From assembly GCA_023433305.1 (NCBI GenBank), contig JAEZCZ010000104.1, positions 30,282 through 94,281 on the forward strand: a DNA stretch of 64,000 bases, in the 5' to 3' direction. Shown here in pieces: positions 36,038-44,233 of the stretch; position 1 is the first letter of the stretch; every line of letters starts with the position of its first letter. Position numbers and translations under genes: made by a program. The notes under the pieces were generated by a model. It ran no database searches. It worked only from the letters and a program-made list of their open reading frames with translations, and was not told the DNA's origin. Source of the stretch: Pseudomonadota bacterium (GTDB lineage Bacteria > Pseudomonadota > Alphaproteobacteria > Sphingomonadales > Sphingomonadaceae).

Positions 36038-36697
36038 GTGAAGCTGATCATCGGCAACAGGAATTACTCGAGCTGGTCGTTGCGCGGCTGGCTCGCCGCC
36101 AAGCAGTCGGGCCTCTCGTTCGAGGCGCTCACCGTCCATATCGACGGAGACGACTGGCAGGCCGCCAAGAAGCTCGAAGGCGAATTCCAGCCCTCGGCCG
36201 GCAAGGTGCCGGTGCTTTGGGACGGCGAGGTCGTGGTCTGGGATTCGCTCGCGATTCTCGAGTACCTCTCCGACAAGGTCGGCCGCGAGCGGTTCTGGCC
36301 CAAGGACGATGCCGCGCGCGGCATGGCGCGCGCGATGGTGGCCGAGATGCACAGCTCCTATCTCGCGCTTCGCCGCCTCTATCCGATGAACATCCGCAAG
36401 CGCATCTCCGGCATCGAGATGACCGACGAGGCGCGGCACGACATCGTGCGCATCCTCGGTCTGTGGGCCGAAGCGCGCGCGCGGTTCGGCAAGGGCGGCC
36501 CGTTCCTGTTCGGCACCTTCAGCGCCGCCGACATCTTCTACGCCCCCGTCGTCACCCGCTTCGCCACTTACGGGATCGGCGTGCCCGGGTTCGCCCAGGC
36601 CTACATGCAGGCGATCTGGGAGCACGACTGGATGCAGGAATGGATCCAGGGCGCCGAGGACGAGCAGTGGGTCATCGAACAGTTCGAGGTCGCCTGA
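36038..36697 (+). CDS. Glutathione S-transferase family protein
   Basis: A 219-residue protein beginning at GTG. The N-terminal thioredoxin-like domain (MKLIIGNRNYSSWSLRGWLA) has serines in the active-site turn, like zeta/YfcF-type GSTs; GKVPVLWDGEVVVWDSLAI supplies the cis-Pro and glutathione gamma-glutamyl site. The C-terminal half is helical (FLFGTFSAADIFYAPVVTRF). Probably a detoxification or maleylacetoacetate isomerase-like role. It converges on the cupin gene, 7 bp away. Confidence 0.9.
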   Translation: MKLIIGNRNYSSWSLRGWLAAKQSGLSFEALTVHIDGDDWQAAKKLEGEFQPSAGKVPVLWDGEVVVWDSLAILEYLSDKVGRERFWPKDDAARGMARAMVAEMHSSYLALRRLYPMNIRKRISGIEMTDEARHDIVRILGLWAEARARFGKGGPFLFGTFSAADIFYAPVVTRFATYGIGVPGFAQAYMQAIWEHDWMQEWIQGAEDEQWVIEQFEVA

Positions 36698-36704
36698 GGC
36701 GCGC

Positions 36705-37166
36705 TCAATCCTTCGGCGGGTAAGGCGTGCCGTCCTTGTGCAGGTAGGCGTCCCCTGAAAACTTGAGGTCGATGTCGGGGTATTCGCCCCAGTCGCGCGC
36801 TGAGTCGCCGGCACTCACCGCCAGCAACGTGCAATCGGCTGCGCTGCGGTTCTGCAGGTGATGCGCGTTGCGGACCCCCTTGGGCCAGGCCGCCACGTCG
36901 CCCGCGCGCAGCACGGTCTCTCCGTCGTCCTCGATCAGCACGGCCTCGCCGGAGAGGACCACCAGCAATTCGTCTTCCTCGGCGTGCCAGTGGCGCTGCG
37001 AGCTCCACGCGCCCGGCGCCAGGGTCACGTGGGCGGCACCCATCACGGAGAGCCCGCAAGGCCCGGCCAATCGGCGTACCCAGCGGCCCTCCACCGGCCG
37101 GTCGTAGGGCGATGGGTAGCCGGTGCGGTTGCTCTGCGGGATCGCCGCGAGATCGATCTTGGGCAT
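36705..37166 (-). CDS. Cupin-domain protein
   Basis: A 153-residue single-domain cupin. The metal-binding histidine pair is in QRHWHAEEDELLVVLSGEA and the second motif in GDVAAWPKGVRNAHHLQN, giving the usual three His and one Glu. The C-terminus (YPDIDLKFSGDAYLHKDGTP) is conserved in proteobacterial homologues of unknown function. Enzymatic role not established. It diverges from dapE across 53 bp and might share its control region. Confidence 0.87.
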   Translation of the reverse strand: MPKIDLAAIPQSNRTGYPSPYDRPVEGRWVRRLAGPCGLSVMGAAHVTLAPGAWSSQRHWHAEEDELLVVLSGEAVLIEDDGETVLRAGDVAAWPKGVRNAHHLQNRSAADCTLLAVSAGDSARDWGEYPDIDLKFSGDAYLHKDGTPYPPKD

Positions 37167-37219
37167 TGTGGGTCTCCCCGTGCTGGTCAGCGGCCGGTGC
37201 CTCGTCTACCCCCGCTGCG

Positions 37220-38350
37220 ATGGGAAATTCCAGCGATGTCGTCAGCCTCGCCGAAGCGCTGATCGCGTGCGAGAGCGTTACGCCGGCGCGCGGCGAGGTA
37301 TTCGACGTGTTCGAGGCGATGCTCGAACCGTTCAGCTTCGATATCAAGCGCTTCATTGACGGGGGCGAGGTCGAGAATTGCCTCGCCATCCGCCGGGGGC
37401 CGGAGGGTAGCCGCCACTTCGCTTTCGCCGGTCATCTCGACGTCGTGCCCCCCGGCGACGGCTGGACCAGCCCGCCTTTCGCCCCGCAGCGCCGCGCGGG
37501 CCTGCTCTACGGGCGCGGCGCGGTCGACATGAAGGGCTCGATCGCCGCCATGGTCGCGGCGCTCGCCGACATTCCCGCCGAGGCCGGCACGGTCAGCCTG
37601 ATCATCACCGGCGACGAGGAAGGCCCCGCCGTCCACGGCACCCGCGCGCTGATCGAGCTGATCCGCGAGCGCGGGGAAATCCCCGACGTCTGCCTGGTCG
37701 GCGAGCCGACTTCGGTTGCGCGCCTCGGCGACATGGCCAAGATCGGCCGGCGCGGCTCGGTAAATATCTTCCTCGAGGTCGAGGGGCGCGAGGGGCACGT
37801 CGCATATCCGCATCTCGCCGACAACCCGATCCCGCGCCTCGTCGCCATGCTCGCCGAGCTGGACGCGCTCGTGCTCGACGAGGGCACCGATTGGTTCCAG
37901 GCGTCCAATCTCGAAATCACCGACCTCGAGGTCGGCAACCCGGCGCACAATGTCATCCCCGCGAAAGCGAAGGCGCGCATCTCGATCCGTTTCAACGACT
38001 TGCACAGCGGCGCCGCGCTAGGAGAGCGTATCGCGGAGATAGCGGCGCGCCACGGGGGCACCGCGCGGCCGGTGGTCTCCGGCGAATCCTACCTCACGCC
38101 GCCAGGCCTGCTGTCCGACATCGTGGTCGCCGCGATCGAGGCCGAAACCGGCCTCACGCCCGAGCTTTCGACCAGCGGGGGCACCTCCGACGCGCGCTTC
38201 CTCAAGGACCTGTGCCCGGTCATCGACTTTGGGCCGCCGAACGCCACGATGCACAAGCGCGACGAGGCCGTGGCGCTTGACGACCTCGAGGCGCTGACGA
38301 GAATCTATCGCCGCATCGCGCTGGCCGCGCTGACGGGAGAGCAGCCATGA
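37220..38350 (+). CDS. dapE: Succinyl-diaminopimelate desuccinylase
   Basis: A 376-residue M20-family zinc enzyme that releases LL-diaminopimelate in lysine and peptidoglycan synthesis. Zinc and catalytic motifs are visible: FAGHLDVVPPGDGWTSPPF, GRGAVDMKGSIAAM, ITGDEEGPAVHGT, GEPTS and GRRGSVNIFLEVEG; TSGGTSDARFL and DFGPPNATMHKRDE near the end are DapE-specific. The ATG at 37220 is chosen over an upstream GTG-type start that would add 36 unrelated residues. It overlaps the following symporter gene by four bases. Confidence 0.95.
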   Translation: MGNSSDVVSLAEALIACESVTPARGEVFDVFEAMLEPFSFDIKRFIDGGEVENCLAIRRGPEGSRHFAFAGHLDVVPPGDGWTSPPFAPQRRAGLLYGRGAVDMKGSIAAMVAALADIPAEAGTVSLIITGDEEGPAVHGTRALIELIRERGEIPDVCLVGEPTSVARLGDMAKIGRRGSVNIFLEVEGREGHVAYPHLADNPIPRLVAMLAELDALVLDEGTDWFQASNLEITDLEVGNPAHNVIPAKAKARISIRFNDLHSGAALGERIAEIAARHGGTARPVVSGESYLTPPGLLSDIVVAAIEAETGLTPELSTSGGTSDARFLKDLCPVIDFGPPNATMHKRDEAVALDDLEALTRIYRRIALAALTGEQP

Positions 38351-39675
38351 GCACCGACGCAGAGGACATCGCCCGCACCGCCGCGCCGATCGGCCACGGC
38401 CGGCTGCAATGGCGCATCCTGATCGGTTTCATCGCCGGTCTCGTCCTCGGGCTCCTCGCCTTCACCTTCGCGCGCGACGCGGCTTGGGTCGATTGGATCG
38501 TGACGTACGTCACGGGTCCGATCGGGCAGATATTCCTGCGACTGCTGTTCATGCTGGTCCTGCCGCTTCTGTTCGCGGCGCTGGTCGTGGGAATCGCCGA
38601 GATGGGCGAGGTCCGCGCGCTCAAGCGCATCGGGCTCCGGACGCTCGCCTATACGGTAATCGTCTCCAGCATGGCGGTGGCGATATCGCTCGCTGCGGTG
38701 AACCTGCTGCGGCCGGGCGACGGCGTCGATCCCGTGGCGGCGCAAGAGCTGCTCGCCGAGGGTGGGGAGGGCGCCCAGGGGATCATCCAGGCCTCTGCCG
38801 AAAGCCAAGCTGGGATGAACGCGCTCGTCTCGATCGTCCCCAGCAACGTCGTCCAGGCGATGTCGAACAACGACATCCTCGCGGTGATGTTCTTCGCGCT
38901 CGCCTTCGGAGTCGGCCTGCTGCTCGTCCAGACGCGCCGCACCGCGCAGCTCAAAGACGCGATCGAGGGCATTTTCGAAGTCGCGATGAAGCTGATCGGC
39001 CTTGTGATCCAGCTCGCGCCGATTGCGATCTTCTGCTTCATGTTCAATCTCTCGGCGCAGTTCGGTTGGGACCTCCTCTTCAAGCTGGCCGCGTTCGTCG
39101 GCGTCGTGCTCCTGGCGCTCGGCATCCAGATGTTCGTGACGTTTCCCGCGCTGCTCAAGTTTCTGGCGGGCAAGAGCCCGCTCGCGTTCTTTCGCGAGAC
39201 GCGCGAGGCGAGCGTGATGGCCTTCGCCACCGCGAGCTCGAACGCCACGCTGCCGACCGCGCTACGCGTCGCGGATGCCGAGCTGAAGTTGCCGCCAAAG
39301 ATCGCCCGCTTCGTGCTGACCATCGGGGCCACTGCCAACCAGAACGGCACGGCGATGTTCGAAGGCGTGACCGTGCTGTTCCTCGCCCAATTCTTTGGCG
39401 TCGACCTGACGCTCGGCGATCAGCTTTTCGTGATGCTGGTCTGCATCCTCGCCGGCATCGGCACCGCGGGCGTTCCCGGCGGTTCGCTGCCGGTCATCGC
39501 GCTGATATTGGTCGGGGTCGGCGTGCCGCCCGAAGGCATCGGCCTGATTCTCGGCGTCGACCGCTTCCTCGACATGTGTCGCACCACGCTCAACGTCGTC
39601 GGCGACCTCGTGGCCGCGCAAGTGATCAGCGCGCTGAGCCGCGAGGAAGCGGCTCAGTCGCCGGTTTCGACGTAG
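38347..39675 (+). CDS. Dicarboxylate/amino acid:cation symporter (DAACS family)
   Basis: A 442-residue inner-membrane transporter of the glutamate/C4-dicarboxylate class. It has about eight hydrophobic spans plus the re-entrant-loop motifs ATASSNATLPTAL (serine-rich HP1), TANQNGTAMFEG and GIGTAGVPGGS (HP2). It imports a dicarboxylate or acidic amino acid with Na+ or H+. The ATG overlaps the dapE stop (ATGA). Cation and substrate are not decidable from the sequence. Its 3' end overlaps the convergent DUF6491-like gene by 22 bp. Confidence 0.92.
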   Translation: MSTDAEDIARTAAPIGHGRLQWRILIGFIAGLVLGLLAFTFARDAAWVDWIVTYVTGPIGQIFLRLLFMLVLPLLFAALVVGIAEMGEVRALKRIGLRTLAYTVIVSSMAVAISLAAVNLLRPGDGVDPVAAQELLAEGGEGAQGIIQASAESQAGMNALVSIVPSNVVQAMSNNDILAVMFFALAFGVGLLLVQTRRTAQLKDAIEGIFEVAMKLIGLVIQLAPIAIFCFMFNLSAQFGWDLLFKLAAFVGVVLLALGIQMFVTFPALLKFLAGKSPLAFFRETREASVMAFATASSNATLPTALRVADAELKLPPKIARFVLTIGATANQNGTAMFEGVTVLFLAQFFGVDLTLGDQLFVMLVCILAGIGTAGVPGGSLPVIALILVGVGVPPEGIGLILGVDRFLDMCRTTLNVVGDLVAAQVISALSREEAAQSPVST

Positions 39676-40049
39676 CGCACCGGCACGAACTCGCCGAGGC
39701 CGCACGTCGGGCCGTTGATTCCGCCCGATCGCAGCACGGTGATCGTGTCGACGGAGCAGAGCTGCCCGATAGTCGTCTCGTAGGCGAAACGTTCTTCGAA
39801 ACCGAGCCCCGAGCAGCGCGCGGGAAGCGTGTTGCGATAGGTCTCGCGCCCCAGGTCGAAGTCGATGGTGCGATCATCGTGGACCACGGTGTTCTGGATC
39901 CGGCTGGTCTGGATGCATCTCACGGCCTCGCCGACCACTTCTACCGCAGGGGCCCGAACCTCGCCCTCGCGGTCCATTTCAGCGGTGCAGGCCGACAGAG
40001 CTGTCATGGCGACAGCCAGCGCCGGCATGGCGATCAGGCGCTTGGTCAT
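39654..40049 (-). CDS. DUF6491-like secreted protein
   Basis: A 131-residue protein with a lipoprotein-type signal (LIAMPALAVAMTALSAC). The body has RCIQTSRIQNTVVHDDRTIDF, YRNTLPARCSGLGFEERFAY and LCSVDTITVLRSG, the pattern of DUF6491 proteins of sphingomonads, with conserved cysteines. Function unknown. ATG 40047-40049 has AAGGAGAAGG directly upstream. It is read towards the symporter, with a 22-bp overlap of coding ends. Confidence 0.82.
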   Translation of the reverse strand: MTKRLIAMPALAVAMTALSACTAEMDREGEVRAPAVEVVGEAVRCIQTSRIQNTVVHDDRTIDFDLGRETYRNTLPARCSGLGFEERFAYETTIGQLCSVDTITVLRSGGINGPTCGLGEFVPVRYVETGD

Positions 40050-40078
40050 GTTCCTTCTCCTTGCAGACGCACGGGGCG

Positions 40079-40759
40079 TCATGCCGATGACGGAGGCGTC
40101 GCGCGTCTGCCTTTGCCAACGGGCTTTTCCAGCACCTTGTTCCGGTATGCGCAGAGGTCGACGACCGGGCAGCGCCAGCATTCCGGAACGCGCGCCTTGC
40201 AGGTGTAGCGGCCGTGCAGAATCAGCCAGTGATGCGCATGGCGGCGGAACGGCTGCGGGACGCGTTTCTCGAGCTTCGCCTCGACTTGCTCCGGCGTCTT
40301 GCCTCGGGCCAGCCCGGTGCGGTTCGAGACGCGGAACACATGCGTATCCACCGCGAAGGTCTCTTCTCCGAAAGCACAGTTCATCACCACGTTGGCCGTC
40401 TTGCGACCGACACCAGGCAGGGTGACCAAGGTATCTCGATCGGTCGGCACCTCGCCGCCATGCTCGGCGACGAGGATTTCCGAGAGCGCAATCACGTTCT
40501 TCGCCTTGGCATTGAACAAGCCGATGGTCTTGATGTGCTCCTTCAGCCCGTCTTCGCCCAGCGCAATCATCTGCTCGGGGGTCTTCACCTCGGCGAATAA
40601 CCCCCGTGTGGCCTTGTTCACGCCCACGTCGGTCGCCTGCGCGGAGAGCACTACCGCCACCAGCAGTTGGTAGACGTTGCCGAACTCCAGCTCGGTCTCG
40701 GGCGCGGGATTGTCTTCCGCCAGCCGGCGGAAGAACTCGAACGTCTCGTCCCTGGTCAT
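40079..40759 (-). CDS. nth: Endonuclease III
   Basis: A 226-residue DNA glycosylase/AP lyase that removes oxidised pyrimidines. The helix-hairpin-helix LPGVGRKTANVV holds the catalytic Lys, VDTHVFRVSNRTGL the catalytic Asp, and CKARVPECWRCPVVDLC gives the C-x6-C-x2-C-x5-C iron-sulfur cluster. It lies 10 bp after dapB on the same strand, so the two are likely co-transcribed. Confidence 0.97.
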   Translation of the reverse strand: MTRDETFEFFRRLAEDNPAPETELEFGNVYQLLVAVVLSAQATDVGVNKATRGLFAEVKTPEQMIALGEDGLKEHIKTIGLFNAKAKNVIALSEILVAEHGGEVPTDRDTLVTLPGVGRKTANVVMNCAFGEETFAVDTHVFRVSNRTGLARGKTPEQVEAKLEKRVPQPFRRHAHHWLILHGRYTCKARVPECWRCPVVDLCAYRNKVLEKPVGKGRRATPPSSA

Positions 40760-40769
40760 GCTCTTGGCG

Positions 40770-41498
40770 TCAAAGCCCGAGAACCTGCCCCATCACGTAG
40801 CGCCTCGCCGGTTGCCCGATCAGCCACGCGGCCCCGCGCACCGCCCCATGCGCGAAGATCATCCGATCTTCAGCGCTGTGCGAGAGCGTCAGCCGCTCGT
40901 GTTCGCCGGCGAGGATAACGCTGTGCTCGCCCGCGACGGTCCCGCCTCGCAGGCTGGCGAATCCGATCGTGCCTTGCTCGCGAGCACCCGTGTGCCCGTC
41001 GCGTCCACGCTCGCTGTGCGCGGCGAGTTCGATCTGCCGGCCGGAAGCCGCCGCCTCACCCAACAGCAACGCTGTGCCCGAAGGGGCATCGACCTTCATC
41101 CGGTGATGCATCTCGAGGATTTCGATGTCCCATTCGGGCCCCAGTCGCGCGGCCGCCTCGCGCACGAGGTGCGCCAGCAGTGTCACGCCAAGCGAGGTGT
41201 TGCCCGTCTGGAGCACGGCAATTGCCTGCGCTGCGGAATCGATGGCGGCATGGTGCCGCTCTTCGAGTCCGGTGGTGCCGATCAGGATGGGAATGCCCGC
41301 CCCAATCGCGGCGTGAAGATTGGCTTCGAGCGCGGTCGGTGCGGAGAAATCGACCAGCGCGTCGCTTCGGTCGGCAAGGCCTGCCGCGTCGCCGCCCTTG
41401 TCGATGCCGCCGGCGTTCTCGTGCCCCGCCGCGTCGATCGCGCGCGCCAGCGCATGTCCCATGCGTCCTTCGCTGCCGATGATGCCGATGCGTGCCAT
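40770..41498 (-). CDS. dapB: 4-hydroxy-tetrahydrodipicolinate reductase
   Basis: A 242-residue NAD(P)H-dependent enzyme of the lysine/diaminopimelate pathway. Cofactor motif GIIGSEGRMGHAL is at the start, IGTTGLEERH follows, and HHRMKVDAPSGTALLLGEA is the substrate-binding signature with the catalytic His and Lys. It is upstream of nth in the same direction and diverges from the sirtuin gene by 26 bp. With dapE, two diaminopimelate genes lie within 4 kb but on different transcripts. Confidence 0.97.
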   Translation of the reverse strand: MARIGIIGSEGRMGHALARAIDAAGHENAGGIDKGGDAAGLADRSDALVDFSAPTALEANLHAAIGAGIPILIGTTGLEERHHAAIDSAAQAIAVLQTGNTSLGVTLLAHLVREAAARLGPEWDIEILEMHHRMKVDAPSGTALLLGEAAASGRQIELAAHSERGRDGHTGAREQGTIGFASLRGGTVAGEHSVILAGEHERLTLSHSAEDRMIFAHGAVRGAAWLIGQPARRYVMGQVLGL

Positions 41499-41524
41499 TG
41501 CGTCTCCCGAATTTGGGGTGCTTC

Positions 41525-42232
41525 ATGCGGCCAATGGACGGCATCCGCAACATCGTCATCCTCACCGGTGCGGGAATCAGCGCCGAGAGCGGACTCCGGA
41601 CCTTCCGCGCGGAAGATGGGTTGTGGGAGGATCACCGCGTCGAGGACGTCGCCACGCCGCAGGCCTTTCGCCGCGATCCCGAGCTGGTGCAGCGCTTCTA
41701 CGACGAGCGCCGCGCTCAGGTGATGGCCGCCGAACCCAACGCCGCGCACCGTGCGCTGGCGCGGCTCGACGAGAGCTGGAGCGGCGAGCTGCTGATCGTC
41801 ACGCAGAACATCGACGACCTGCACGAGCGCGCCGGCGCACGCCGCGTCCTGCACATGCACGGGGAGGCGCTCTCCGCCTGGTGCACGGCTTGCGACGCCC
41901 GCAATCGCTGGACCGGCACGCTGAGCGACGCGCCGGTCTGTCCTGCCTGTGGGAAGCCGTCCCTACGCCCTGATATCGTCTGGTTCGGCGAAATGCCTTA
42001 CGAGATGGACCGCATCTTCGCGGCGATCGTGCGCGCCGATCTGTTCGTCTCGGTCGGCACCTCGGGCGCCGTCTATCCGGCCGCAGGGTTCGTGCAGCAG
42101 GCGAGAAGCGCGGGCGTGCGTACGCTCGAGCTCAATCTCGAGCGGAGCCAGGGATCGGCATGGTTCGACGAGACGCGCCTCGGCGCGGCGAGCAAGCTGG
42201 TCCCCGCGTGGGTTGAGGAGGTCATGGCATGA
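41525..42232 (+). CDS. cobB: NAD-dependent sirtuin deacylase
   Basis: A 235-residue sirtuin that removes acyl groups from lysine using NAD. Key motifs: TGAGISAESGLRTFR (NAD loop), TQNIDDLHERAG, catalytic His in VLHMHGEALSAWC, a Cys4 zinc site (CTAC and CPAC), and VGTSGAVYPAAG. FYDERR supplies the Tyr-x-x-Arg pair of class III (Sirt5-like) enzymes that favours desuccinylation. Start ATG 41525 gives a short tail before the first strand. It overlaps the GFA gene by four bases. Confidence 0.95.
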   Translation: MRPMDGIRNIVILTGAGISAESGLRTFRAEDGLWEDHRVEDVATPQAFRRDPELVQRFYDERRAQVMAAEPNAAHRALARLDESWSGELLIVTQNIDDLHERAGARRVLHMHGEALSAWCTACDARNRWTGTLSDAPVCPACGKPSLRPDIVWFGEMPYEMDRIFAAIVRADLFVSVGTSGAVYPAAGFVQQARSAGVRTLELNLERSQGSAWFDETRLGAASKLVPAWVEEVMA

Positions 42233-42567
42233 GCGAGCATCACGGAAGCTGCCATTGCGGGAAGATTCGGCTGGTCCTGCGCGAGACGCCGGTCGAGGGC
42301 GCCGAATGCAACTGCTCGATCTGCCGCCGCACGGCCGGGCTATGGCACTACGGGGCGCCCGAGACGGTCTCGGTCGAAGGCGAGGGCGTCTCGTATCAGC
42401 AGGGCGACCGTGCGCTCGACTTGTGGCACTGCCCGACGTGCGGCTGCATCACCCATTGGACGCCCACCGATCCAGACTACCCGCGCATGGGCGTCAACTT
42501 GCGCATGTTCGACCCGGAGCTGTGGCTCGATTTACCGCGCCGGTTCGTCGACGGCGCCAGCTTCTAG
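42229..42567 (+). CDS. GFA-domain protein
   Basis: A 112-residue zinc-binding protein of the glutathione-dependent formaldehyde-activating (GFA/CENP-V) family. Cysteine pairs are in GSCHCGKIRL, CNCSICRRT and CPTCGCITHW. The original Gfa activity of the family is disputed, so the role is best called unknown. It begins in the ATGA overlap with cobB and its end overlaps the convergent E1-like gene by 4 bp. Confidence 0.9.
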   Translation: MSEHHGSCHCGKIRLVLRETPVEGAECNCSICRRTAGLWHYGAPETVSVEGEGVSYQQGDRALDLWHCPTCGCITHWTPTDPDYPRMGVNLRMFDPELWLDLPRRFVDGASF

Positions 42568-43331
42568 CCGCCGCAGGCCTTGCACCCAGGGTCCTTGGCG
42601 ACGTTCAGCGTCCGCATTCCGGGCTTGAGGCCATCGAGCAGGTGCAGCTTGCCCCATTGCGGATCGCCCATTCCGCCCGTCGGCGCGAGCAGGACGCGGA
42701 TCGCCTGGAGCGCGGCGAACGTGCCGGTCCAGCCTGCCATCGCCCCCAGCATTCCGTCTTCGGCGCAAGTGTCGCAGTCGTCGGCATCGAACGCGTCGCC
42801 CACGTAGCAGCGATAGCAGGCCTGATCGGGGAGGTGGCCCGCGAAGGCGCCGACCTGGCCCTGAAAGCGGCCGACGGCGGCCGACAGCAACGGGACCCCG
42901 GCCGCGACGCACGCATCCGAGACCGCCAGCCGCGTGGCGAAGTTGTCGCAGCCGTCGAGCACGAGGTCCGCCCCCGCGATCATGCCCGCGGCGTTCGCTG
43001 CGGTGATACGCTCGTTAACCCATTTCGCTTCGAGCCCGGGATCGAACTCGCGCACCCAGACTTCGGCCAGCTCGGCCTTGCGATGATCGATCTCGTCCTC
43101 GCGATAGATGGTCTGGCGCTGCAGGTTGGTCGCGTCGACCGTGTCATCGTCGATCAGGACAAGCGTGCCGATTCCGGCCCCCGCAAGGTATTGCAGAGCC
43201 GGCGATCCAATTCCGCCGACGCCTATCAGCACGACGGTCGCCTCCGCCAGCGCGACCTGGCCGGCTCCCCCGACCTCGGGAAGCACGATGTGGCGGGCAA
43301 AGCGTTCGAGGCGATCGGGCGGGAGCATCAT
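42564..43331 (-). CDS. MoeB/ThiF/HesA-family adenylyltransferase
   Basis: A 255-residue E1-like enzyme that adenylates the C-terminus of a small sulfur-carrier protein (MoaD or ThiS). ATP loop GVGGIGSPALQYLAGAG, DDDTVDATNLQRQ and the GCDNFATR aspartate are intact. CYRC...CKACGG form the structural zinc site. The C-terminal rhodanese domain found in some homologues is missing. MoeB and ThiF cannot be separated by eye; no molybdenum or thiamine genes adjoin. Confidence 0.9.
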   Translation of the reverse strand: MMLPPDRLERFARHIVLPEVGGAGQVALAEATVVLIGVGGIGSPALQYLAGAGIGTLVLIDDDTVDATNLQRQTIYREDEIDHRKAELAEVWVREFDPGLEAKWVNERITAANAAGMIAGADLVLDGCDNFATRLAVSDACVAAGVPLLSAAVGRFQGQVGAFAGHLPDQACYRCYVGDAFDADDCDTCAEDGMLGAMAGWTGTFAALQAIRVLLAPTGGMGDPQWGKLHLLDGLKPGMRTLNVAKDPGCKACGG

Positions 43332-43540
43332 GCCGGCTTACCATAGCAAGAGCGCGGCCGGCGCAAGCGCAAACCTGAACGCGGTGGCAGCCGGAGGGGA
43401 GGGCAAGCGCGCACTGTCGAGGTTACGATTTCTTGAGCGTGTCGCTGGTAAGAATTCCTAACCACTTCGCATGCGGAGTGAGCGCGCGTGCAATCCCGGG
43501 CGAACCGTCCGGCTGCGGCAACGATGTTGGGGGAGCGAAA

Positions 43541-44221
43541 GTGCTTGAGTCATCGAGCATGTCTGCGGAATCCCGCCCCGGCTTGACGCCGCGGGCGCCC
43601 CGCAAGAACGTCATGCTCGCCGCCTCGATCGCGGCCGGCACCGTGTCCGCGCCCGTCCGAATCCGCAATCTCTCGCAAGCCGGCGCGATGATCGACGGTC
43701 CGGCCTTGCCTGAGCCCGGCTCTACTCTCACCCTGCAGCGCCTCGAGCTGTCGGTCGCCGCGACCGTGATCTGGAGCCATGACGGACGCTGTGGGCTGAG
43801 CCTGCGCGCCCCCATCACTGTCGACGACTGGATCACGGGCGTCCGCACCGTCGCGCGCACGGGCAGTCTCGGCCAGATGCGCGTCGACCAGCTTCAATCG
43901 GCGATTCGCAACGGCCTCGCCCTGCCGTCCGAAACCCCCTCGCCCTCGCCTAGGCCCTTCGATGCCGAGCCGATCGAGCGGCGCGTGGCCGCCGAGCTCG
44001 TGCACGTGAAGGCGATGCTCGACAAAGTCAGCGAGGAGCTGACCGACGATGTCGAAGTGCTCATGCGGCACGAACGAGCGATGCAGAACTTCGACATCGC
44101 TGCGCAGATCGTGGCGGAGCTGTCGCAGCTCATGGCTGCCGACGATCGCGCCGGGGCTGTCGCGAACGTGCAGATGCACGATCTCCGCAGCCGGCTCTCG
44201 GGTCAGCCGACCCTCAAGTAA
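43541..44221 (+). CDS. PilZ-domain protein
   Basis: A 226-residue protein. Residues of about 15-100 show PRKNVMLAASI and RIRNLSQAGAMIDGP; the N-L-S-x-x-G with preceding basic residues is the PilZ c-di-GMP pattern, though the R-x-x-x-R motif is loosely kept (R-A-P-R-K). The C-terminal half is helical and charged. The GTG at 43541 is preferred because GGGGGAG lies five bases before it; an in-frame ATG at 43559 is the alternative. It may respond to c-di-GMP, like the GGDEF-EAL protein 9 kb away. Confidence 0.75.
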   Translation: MLESSSMSAESRPGLTPRAPRKNVMLAASIAAGTVSAPVRIRNLSQAGAMIDGPALPEPGSTLTLQRLELSVAATVIWSHDGRCGLSLRAPITVDDWITGVRTVARTGSLGQMRVDQLQSAIRNGLALPSETPSPSPRPFDAEPIERRVAAELVHVKAMLDKVSEELTDDVEVLMRHERAMQNFDIAAQIVAELSQLMAADDRAGAVANVQMHDLRSRLSGQPTLK

Positions 44222-44233
44222 CCCGCCCGGCGA